The notes under the pieces are model-generated. The model was not told where the DNA came from. It did not search any database and saw only the letters and a list, made by a program, of their open reading frames with translations. Made by a program: the position numbers and the translations under genes. From Paulinella micropora (Eukaryota; Cercozoa; Imbricatea; Euglyphida), in the NCBI GenBank assembly GCA_009731375.1, contig BJOX01000124.1, positions 576,756 to 607,601 on the forward strand: a stretch of DNA of 30,846 nt, given 5' to 3'. This document shows, piece by piece, positions 8,880 through 17,262 of this stretch; position 1 is the first letter of the stretch, and every line of letters starts with the position of its first letter.

Positions 8880-9235
8880 TTCGCCTCCGCCTTTTTTTGC
8901 GCGGAGCGTCGCCCTCGTCCCCCCCGGAGTGCCCCGACGTGCGCCGCTGGCGCTTGTGCCCCCTGCCACGGCTAGCCCGGCGCTGCTCCTCCCCCTCCTC
9001 CTCCTCCTCCTCCTCCTCCCCGCTGCTCTTGTCCTTGTCCCGGTGCTTTGTCTTTGTCTTTTTCTTCTTCTTCTTCTTCTTCTTCTTCGTCTTCTCTTTC
9101 GTGCCCTTCTTCTTGTCTTTGGTAGACAAGCGTTCCTCTCTGTCCCGGCGCCTGCGCTTGTTTTTGCGAGGCTTAGCATCATCCTGGCGTTTGTTCTTGT
9201 CCTTGTGCTTGCGCCGGCCGAACTTGTGTTCGGCC
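8880..9235 (-). other. Lys/Arg- and Glu-rich insertion in the RPB1-like protein
   Basis: About 118 residues composed mainly of Lys, Arg and Glu. They are encoded partly by CTT and CTC triplet runs on the plus strand (about 8,990-9,090), between the trigger-loop block and the C-terminal GIEA block. The RPB1 family has no such segment at this position that I know of. Confidence 0.8.
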
Positions 9236-11380
9236 GGCGATTCACGCGAGTTACCACTACTACCACGACCACTGTCCCCGGGGCCACTAACCCCGGGCCC
9301 CTGGCCGAAGCCGAGCCCGCACAGGTCTAGGTCGGTGTCCTGCGCAAACAGAGCCAGGTCTGGGTACAACCCGCCGGTGGCAGTCAAGAAGGCGTGGTAG
9401 TCGGAGAAACCTCGCAGGTCCAAGCAGAGGTCGATGGCGCTGCCTTGCTCAAAGAGCCGGACGAAGTCTGCTGGTAAGCTCGTTCTGTCGAGAACACGTA
9501 AACTCGCGCGCGTTTGCACGTCCAGGGACCGCCACCGCGCAACCTCCTCTGGTGTCCGCACCAGCCCCGTTATCAGCAGGTCCTGGGCCTTGCATTGCAG
9601 TTTAGTGAGGGCCAGCACGCGCGGGTGTCCTTCCGTGGCGCGTATGGTGTTGGCGGCCTTGTGTCTTGTGTTGAGCGTAAGCTGGGTGCCCAGGTGGCCG
9701 TAGGAGGAAGCCGCTACGCCCCCCACTGAATAACCAAAGTGCAGCCTGTTGGTTTGGAAACAGTGGAGTATCTGTTTGAGCAAGATTTCCAGGAGCTTGA
9801 GCGACAGTTTGTAGACGTGGCGCACGCGCCAGGCAGTGAGTTCGGAGGCGACGTAGGCCTGCGCGGTGGACCAGCAGTTCTGGCCGGGAGTCTGATAGAT
9901 GTAGTGTAACGTCCGTTCGACGCAGAACCTCGCGCGCCTGTCGTCGTGGGGCTCCGGGGCGCCCCCGCCGTGTGCCCGGGGCAGCTGTGGGTGCGCGCGC
10001 CGGATTCGCTCGGCCAGCAAGTGCAGGGTGAAAGGGGCACGAGGTTGCCAGGTATGCCGCGCGCGTCCCTTGGACTCTTCCCAGGCAAGCTGCTCAAACA
10101 ACACTCCCGCCTTGCACAGGCGGAGACGCTCCTCCCGGGCGGCTGCGTCGTCCCCCCCATCGCCGCCGGGTGCAAAGAGCTCCCAAGTGCGCGCGAGCAG
10201 TTCCCGACACGGCGCGCAGAGCTGGGGCTGGGGCTCTGGCTGGAGCTTGCGCGCCAGGCAGATGGAGGTACGGGTGCCGGGCGCAGGGGGGTTGTTGCGG
10301 GGCTAGCCACGTGAAATCCCGCACCGACAAGCCGCCCAGGAACGAGCCCCGTACATAGCCGCTGTCGGTACGGTCTTGCGGGCGCGAGAAGCAGCTGCGC
10401 CGTCCCTGCAGGCTGGGCACAATCAGTGCTTGCTCGTACAAGTGCAGTCCAGCCTGGGTTTCGAGCTGGCGCAGGTCATCGACCGAGCCCTTGGCGCCCG
10501 AGGCTACGCTGCTGCGGAGCCCGCGCTGGCGCTCGTTGCCCAGCGCCAACCCGCGGGCGTAGCGTCGCTCCTGCACAGACCTGGCTAGAGCCTGCAGGGC
10601 CCGCAGGTAGCTTTCGCACTCTGCACGAAAAGCATCTTCCCGTGCTTCCGCCGCCAGCGCCCGCTGCCGCAGGGCCCTCTGCCGCGGCAACCAAGAAAAC
10701 GAAGCCAGCCCGGCGGCCGCCCCCGCGAGCAGCGCGGTGGGGGCAAAAACAGCTGGCGCGGCGCTCGCCGGCTCGCTTTCGAGCAAAGGACAACGCCTTT
10801 GCACCCAACGTTCCGGCCGGGGCAGGCGCTCAAGCTCGGCCAGGCTTACGGTGGTGCTGGTGCGCATGTTACACCACAGGACAAACACGCTCACGCAGTC
10901 CAGAAAGAACGCGGACCACTCGCAGCCATAGTCTACGTAAAGGATCTTGACCAAGCTCAGGCAGCTCTGCCCGAGCCACGGCTTTTGCCACTTGGCGGGG
11001 TCCCGCCAGACCGAGCCCGCGGGCTCGCCGCTGCCGCCGCCCGCTGGCACCCAGGGCGGCACAAAGTCGGGCGGAAGAAACTTGGCTAGCACGTCCCAGA
11101 TATGGCACCCCTCCCGCCCCGTCTGCTCGGGCAGGCCCAGCTGCGCATTACCGCGCGGCCGAGGCACCTTGCTCTCCAGCAGCGCAAATAACTCCAGCAA
11201 CTCTTCGTAGGAGAAACGCTCTCCCGCCTGTATCGCGTCAGACAGAACCGCCAGGTTGTCTTGCGCTAGCTTAGCCACGTTCTTCCCCGCCGCGCGCGAC
11301 GTGACCAAACGCGCCGAACCCATAGTTTCTTCCGCCGACCACGCGTCCAAATTGTCCTGCAGCGCTATCACCGTCAGCAC

Positions 11381-11401
11381 GTCTCCGTCGTTGTCCCCGT
11401 T
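11381..11401 (-). other. Catalytic metal-binding loop of the RPB1-like subunit
   Basis: Encodes NGDNDGD, the counterpart of the near-universal NADFDGD. The three Asp that hold the active-site magnesium are present. The Ala and Phe positions are changed to Gly and Asn. Confidence 0.85.
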
Positions 11402-12490
11402 AAAGGGTATTTCCTCGATTGGGTTCAGCGTGATGCAAAGCCGTTGTGGCAGCAGGGCGTCTGGGTTGCCTAGCCCTACACGTTGCTCGTCGTACCGGGG
11501 GCGCACGCTCAGGCAAGACGGGGTCTCGTAATACATCCCTTGCTTGGGTAGCATCACCGTAAAGAGGCGCGTGCTCTGCGGGGACAACGTCGGCTGCCTG
11601 TTGATTACCACCTTGCTGCCTTCAACCAGGCTCATTTCCAGCACGTCGCCTTCCTCTATCCACGAAGAGTAAAAGCCATCCAGTTCCTCCAGCCGGCAGC
11701 CCGACGCATACTGCGTTGGGTTCAGCACATCCCAGCTCCGCTGTCCGGCCCTCTGCCGCGAGCTGCAGCTGGAGGAAGACAGTGACACCGGCTGCTGCTG
11801 CTGCTTCTTTTTCCTCTTCCAGAGCAGGCCGACGCTGGGGTACACATCCCCGTAGGCCAGGTCCGGGTTATGGTCCAGCATAGCCGCCGCCTCCGAGTCA
11901 CCCTCCGGGGACGCCCGGGCCGTTTGCAGCCTCGCTTGCCATTCCTTCAAAGCGGCGCGCGCGCGCTGCACTCCGTCCACCGCCCCCCGCACCGCCTCCA
12001 GGTTGTGCGGGCCAATGTACACCCGCTCGTACAGGCTCCGCAACAGCTCCAGCCCCAGCACCACGTGGCCTAGGGGGACCAATGCGTTGCAAATCAGGAC
12101 TCCACGCCCCGAGTGATCCACGCGCTTACCCAGCCCGTTCTTCCGGAACTCCCCGTCCTTGCGGCTGAGAAGCTCGCTCAGATTGCGCGAGACCTGCGTC
12201 GCGTCTGCGGGCTGGGCGCCGCCCCCCTCCTTCTCGCCCGCCCCCGGTCCGCCTGCAGAACAGAGCGCTCCAGGAACGGTATGCCGCCAATAGAGTCTGC
12301 TGGTATTCCAGCGCCAGCTTGTCATCCCGACACTGCACAGCCAGCAGCAGTAGCTCTCCGGCAGAGGCGTAGCTTCCCGCCGCCAGGCGCCCCTGCTCCC
12401 ACAGGTACTTTACCTCCCAGCCGCAGCGCAAAAGGTCCACCGTCTGGTTTATGTTGTCCACTAGGTCCCGCCCGTAGTCATAGCTCGTTT

Positions 12491-12494
12491 GTAT
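12491..12494. repeat. Target site duplication, left copy (GTAT)
   Basis: GTAT directly precedes the left LTR and recurs directly after the right LTR (23,409-23,412). Confidence 0.75.
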
Positions 12495-12729
12495 TGTAAT
12501 GCCCCCAACGATAGCTCGTAAAAAGTCGGTAATACAACCACAGTCCTCAAAAGATGAGAATGATGTCTCGTTATATTAGCTCAGTGAAGCAAAAAAGGAA
12601 AACTGCAACAGACCAGGAATAAAATGGCATCAGGTCCAATCCGGACAAATAATACTGAAAAACAAGCTGGTGAACCTGTCACCAGGAAAAGGTACTTTTT
12701 ACCGCCTATCCGGGGGGGTGATGCCTACA
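12495..12729 (-). repeat. 3' LTR of the retrotransposon
   Basis: 235 bases. Shares nearly all its sequence with 23,165-23,408 but lacks a 4-base and a 6-base segment found there. In element orientation it starts TGTAGGCATC and ends GGCATTACA, a short imperfect inverted repeat. Confidence 0.92.
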
Positions 12730-12732
12730 GTA

Positions 12733-12741
12733 CCCCCTCCC
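12733..12741 (-). promoter_or_regulatory. Polypurine tract
   Basis: GGGAGGGGG on the minus strand, three bases before the 3' LTR. This is the position and composition expected for the plus-strand DNA primer of an LTR element. Confidence 0.75.
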
Positions 12742-13112
12742 GATTTTATGATGAAGGAAATAGCATTTTCGTCATACACCTTCTGATTTCTTTCTGCAAA
12801 TAGTATGCGCTATGGAGTCATGCCACACAGCGCATCGACCCACGGATAGACGCTAAAAGACGATAAATATATCCTCATACGGCACGTCAAAGCGGATTCT
12901 CCAGCCATTCTTGTAGATTTTTGAACTCCTTCCCCTCAATCTCTTTTTTTTTNNNNNNNNNNTCTCTTTTTTTTCCTTTTTTTTTTTCTCGGCAGTATGT
13001 CAAGAACAAACGTACTATTAATAAAAATACAAGCAACGTGGTGCTGTAGTACGATCCCCCCTTTGATCTCCTTCTTCTTCTTATTATTATCATTATTATT
13101 ATCACTATTATT

Positions 13113-13188
13113 GGACACCGTGATAGCCCAGTGGTCAAGTTCTACCATCTGGGCCCTGTCGCCAGTTCGATTCCCGTCGGTGCCACCA
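13113..13188 (+). other. tRNA-like Pol III promoter (possible SINE head)
   Basis: An A-box-like TAGCCCAGTGG and a B-box GTTCGATTCC lie about 43 bases apart, as in tRNA genes. The ends (GACACCG and CGGTGCC, then ACCA) can pair with one mismatch. The D and T stems do not pair well, so this is not a working tRNA gene. A tRNA-derived SINE is more likely, flanked by triplet repeats. Confidence 0.5.
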
Positions 13189-13247
13189 GTATTTTCATTG
13201 AACATACCGGTCTATTTCTGGACCAGTATTTTCATTGAACATACCGG
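13187..13247. repeat. Short direct repeat next to the tRNA-like sequence
   Basis: A segment beginning ccagtattttcattgaac occurs at about 13,187-13,211 and again at about 13,222-13,247. It could be part of the SINE body or an assembly duplication close to the gap. Confidence 0.8.
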
Positions 13248-13881
13248 CCCGTCTGGAAGTGTTGGAACTGCCCTTGCGGGGGNNNNNNNNNNNNNNNNNN
13301 NNNNNNNNNNNNNNNNNNNNNNNNNNNNNNNNNNNNNNNNNNNNNNNNNNNNNNNNNNNNNNNNNNNNNNNNNNNNNNTATTATTATTATTCACAGGGAG
13401 ATCGTAAGTACGTTGTCTTTTTTAATGACATGCCCTTGTATAAGGCGGATATCCTATGATATAGTATTAGGGGGCCAGTCCTAATAGCTATATCCGAAGT
13501 CGAGGTGTATGTACCCGACCCTGCGATATACCGACACAAGTAGAGATTGACCGTGCTCAGGTACGACAGTATATAATCTATCGTAAAAAATAATTTAATG
13601 AAAGTTTCAGAGAACATTTCATTTTCGAGAACATCATCCCAGGACTTGGAAAGGGTCATACCCGGGAACACCATCGCTCAATACACTAGCGATCCCCGTA
13701 TACGGTGTAGTATCATCGTCGATCGACCTTTCGCACTCGTATGTTGCGATCGAATGCCAAGTTATATCACTGAGTCTTTTTAATATTCATATTGATAACT
13801 GATGATGCATGATCAAATCATGATACGCCGTGGGCAATCAATCAGTTTATTTGAGACGCATAAAGAAAAATAGTTTCTTTG

Positions 13882-16690
13882 TCACTGCCTTCGTCGTCTG
13901 GCGCGGATTTCTTTGCCTGGTGGAGGACCACCAACAAAAGTCAGATCGAACTTTGACTGTTCGAGAATGTCCCAGATCTTATTAGGGATTCCGCCCAACG
14001 ATAATTCAAAAGGGACATCAAGCACTCCTCTTGGCAGTGTCTGAATGGTCCACGCAGTGTAATCCTTGTCTCTGGGAGTAATTGTATCATCCCATGTCTC
14101 GAGACTTTTTGCGTCTTTATATACTGGCAGATAATGTCTTGCCTTTGGAACCTCAACCGGGTCCATACTTCTCCAGAACTGGAGTATCGGTTGTACTATC
14201 TTTGCGGCTGATGATATTTTGAGTGTCCGTGTGACACGCATCTGTCGTGGGACCGCCACGACCCGCATCAAGTATAAGTCTGAGAGAGTGTCATCAGCGA
14301 CATGTTGTTCCGCTGGTCTCATCAGATAGAAAACATTTTTCACCCATGCGATGGTTGCTATCGCATCGCCTTCCTTCCATCGCTCATGGACAATCTCAAC
14401 GTTGCCCGCGTTTGGGTCAGTGTCCGTCCCCTCCTCCTCCTGGTGGACGTCCTTTGATCTCATCGACCTCATCGCCTTCCTCGGTTGGTCGTTGATAAGA
14501 TCATTCCGCGCTCTCCTTAGCTGCGCCTCTGTGATCTTCTCCTTCTTTCCGCTATGCTCTCGCGGAGACTTGGACTGAGTCCCCACCGCGCTTATGCGGT
14601 CAGTCTTCTCCTTGCTGTCCACCTCACTCTCCTCCTTCTCAGCTATCGGTGCCCGATAAGCATCGTCTTGGTCTATGCCAGCCTCCTTGTGGATGGGCGG
14701 CACCTCTTTGAAATCATCCTTCATCCGTTTTAACGCCTCCTCAACGGATTCATCTTCCAGTAAGAAGGGATCATACTTAATCAGCCTTCTTACATTCACA
14801 ATTTGCACCTTCCCTCTACCCCTGATCTTGTAATTCAGAGGTCCCGTCTGTTCCATAATCTGATAAGGTCCTTTCCAGTGAGTGAACAGCTTAGAGCTGA
14901 CTCCCTTCGGGACTTGAGGATGGTACAATAGTACAATATCCCCGACCTGGAACTTGATCTGATCCAAGTGCGCTTGTCGCACCCCTTCAGCATCAGTCTT
15001 TCGGCGCTCCGCCTCTCTATGCGCCCTGACTATTTGTTCCGCCTCCATCTTCACTCTAAGTCTCATCCCAAACAACTCATCCGCATCCGCCCAAGTGTCT
15101 TTTGGGTGAAGGAGCGAAGTCGGGATATCAGGCTCACGCCCATATACTAACTGATATGGCGAGATTGAGCTCTTCGAGCCTCCTAACGCCGTAGAGGGTA
15201 GACAGTTCATTGCAAACGCAAATGATGGTGCTGCCTCGACCCATGCTCTTTGATTCTCCTTCTTCGTGCAATACATCTTTAGCGAGGCTTTGAGGGGTCT
15301 GTGTACCCGCTCGATTTTCCCATTTGCTCGCGGGTTATAGGCAGTAACATATTGCCATTTCATCCCGTAATACTTAGATAGTTTGTCGATGACCTCGTTA
15401 TTAAAGTCCGAGCCTCGATCAGAACATATCTTTCTTGGTACTCCGATCTGTGAGATGATCCTATCGATCAGCGCCTCGGCCGTCGTCTTGCCGGTAACGT
15501 CTTTGACAGGGATGATCCACACATAGTTGGTGGCTCTGTCAATAGCCGTAAGGAGGTATTTGTAACCATCCTTCGATTCTGGGAAAGGTCCCACATGATC
15601 AATGTGTATAAACTCAAACATCCCCGCATGAAGAGGAAATTCGCCAATCAGGCCGAAATTTGCCTTCAGTGGTGTTTTGTTTATCTTGCACGGGATGCAT
15701 GCATCCACCGCCTGATCTATCTCCTCCTTCATCTTCTTCCACCAGAATCGCCTCGCTACGAACATATGAGTTCGTTGTCGACCCGGATGCGCCAAAAGTG
15801 GGCAATTGTGGGCTGCGACAAATATAAATCGTCTCAGACTCTCCGGTACCCAAAGGGTCCATTTGTCCGGCTGTGACGCATAGCGACCGTGAAGGCCCTT
15901 GTACCACAGTAGACCATCTCTCCATCCCATCTCCTTCATCTGATCTTTGATCGCTTTCGTCATCCGTAGCTCATCCGGGTTCTGATATAACTGTATCAGT
16001 TCTTTAAACTCCGGATCTTGAGCCTGTTGTTGCCTCCATGCGGTAGGCGAGGCTATATGGATAGTACCATCTTCTAGCCGTACCCCGATTCTTTCCGGGT
16101 CATCGTCTAGGTCACTTCTCCGCTCTTGAGGAGGCTCCGCATAAACTTCCTGCGTCTCCTCTTCCTCTCTTATGTTCGCCTTCGCATTCTCATATACCTC
16201 ATAGGACCACTCAGCGTCCTCCTGGGTATGTAGCTCACAACATATCCCGTGATCCGGGCCTTGTGGACTGTACCGTAGACCTGTGCGGTCATATCGGACT
16301 CCACTCGCCATCTCCATCGCCTCAATGTGGCTGACCTCATACACCTTGTCAGTGGACAAGTCTTCCATCTCCACCGTGGACACCAACGCCGATACTTCTG
16401 AGTTAAACTCTAGCCTAGAGAGGCTATCAGCGACCACATTTCGCTTTCCCGGTAGATGGACCATTGTAAAATCGAAACAAGACAAGAACGCTTGCCACCG
16501 CGCCAGCCGTCCCGTCTGTTCATGATTCATCAACCATAACAGGTTATGATGATCAGTTCTGACAGTAAATTGAGGTCCTCCCCACAAATACTCTCTGAGC
16601 CTCTTGAGGGCCCATACTACCGCCAACGCCTCTCTTTGCCTTGTGCAATAGTTTCTCTCCGCCGCACACAACTCTACTAATAAACATGAT
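13882..16690 (-). CDS. Retrotransposon pol, RNase H end and integrase
   Basis: Opens in the RNase H domain (AERNYCTRQREALAVVWALK, then VRTDHHNLLWL). Integrase follows: an HHCC-type zinc region (AAHNCPLLAHPG then CIPCK), a DDE core with Asp in HIDHVGPF, Asp in CSDRGSDFNN and Glu in GKIERVHR, and a GPY/F module (HWKGPYQIM). Beyond this is an extension of about 300 residues, acidic and Lys-rich at first, then a more ordered end (WDDTITPRDKDYTAWTIQ) finishing RARRRRQ and TGA near 13,882. I see no chromodomain. It is joined to the upstream RT frame by a one-base change near 16,685. Confidence 0.88.
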
Positions 16691-17262
16691 TGGGCGTAAT
16701 TTCTTCTCCTCATCCTCTTGTTGTAATACAGCCCCAATCGCAAACTTAGATGCGTCTGTATTGACTACGAATTGTTTCGTAAAGTCGGGCATCGTTAACA
16801 CCAGTCCTCCGTCTTTCGGGTCTTTATACATAAGATATTTGAGCGCATGAAACGCTTGCAAAGCCTCTTCGCCCCAGTTCTCAAAGTCTCCAAAATCTAT
16901 CATTTTCTCCAACTTAGCCCGTGTTGCACCCCAATCGGGTATAAACTGGCTATAGTATTGCGCCATCGCAAGGAATGAGTGCAATTCAGTGCGGTTCTTC
17001 GGTATCGGTCGATTCATAATCTCCTCCCTCTTCTCTTTGGATATCGAGACTCGATTATGGGAGATCTCGTACCCTAAGTATGTCACACTCGTCTTGGCAA
17101 GTTGACACTTCTTTAGATTGCACTTCAGGCCAAAAGCTCCGATGCGCCTGAATATATCGGACAAATGATCGATATGCTCCTCCATTGTGTTAGAGTATAC
17201 GATAATGTCATCGATATAGCAAAATGCATATTCTCCCGCCTTCTGTCCCCGCCTTCTCATAA
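16685..17262 (-). CDS. Retrotransposon pol, RT palm/thumb and RNase H start
   Basis: Contains FCYIDDIIVYS, the YxDD catalytic motif of reverse transcriptase, then the thumb and connection (KCQLAKTSVTYLGYEIS, a typical gypsy motif) and the first RNase H strand with its catalytic Asp (VNTDASKFAIGAVLQQ). It is in a different frame from both flanking pol segments. The change at its start falls inside the RT domain near 17,260, so it is a mutation or sequence error, not a programmed shift. Confidence 0.85.

Larger units (their letters stand above)
8204..12494 (-). pseudogene. RNA polymerase RPB1-like largest subunit, 5'-truncated with frame changes
   Basis: One gene spread over three frames. From the N-terminal side, conserved RPB1/beta-prime blocks appear in order: GKRVDHSGRGVL (about 12,110-12,160, clamp core/switch region); VVINRQPTLSPQSTRL; the catalytic metal loop NGDNDGD (11,381-11,401, family NADFDGD, all three Asp kept); SVASGAKGSVDDLRQL and YVRGSFLGGLSVRDF (funnel to bridge-helix entry); VGGVAASSYGHLGTQLTLNT (about 9,661-9,722, trigger-loop region); and ALGIEACAAALRYEL near the C terminus. 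Frame changes lie near 12,220-12,250 and near 10,275-10,295, both beside C/G runs. A Lys-rich then Glu-rich insertion (about 8,880-9,235) separates the trigger-loop block from the C terminus. The N-terminal clamp is missing: the frame runs without a start into the retrotransposon at 12,495. Role in the family: catalytic subunit of DNA-directed RNA polymerase. Confidence 0.8.
12742..13881. other. 3' non-coding region of the retrotransposon
   Basis: About 1.1 kb between the integrase stop and the polypurine tract. It contains a 10-N gap with pyrimidine tracts on both sides (12,953-12,962), TTA/TTC triplet repeats, a tRNA-like promoter (13,113-13,188), a short direct repeat, and a 96-N gap (13,283-13,378). 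No convincing gene is visible. Confidence 0.7.

Noticed and set aside
8831-9400. Plus-strand Ser/Leu/Phe-rich frames with apparent membrane segments
   Set aside because: Antisense of the Lys/Glu-rich insertion in the RPB1-like gene.
13113-13188. Functional tRNA gene
   Set aside because: A and B boxes are good, but D and T stems do not pair and no sound anticodon stem forms; kept only as a SINE-like promoter.
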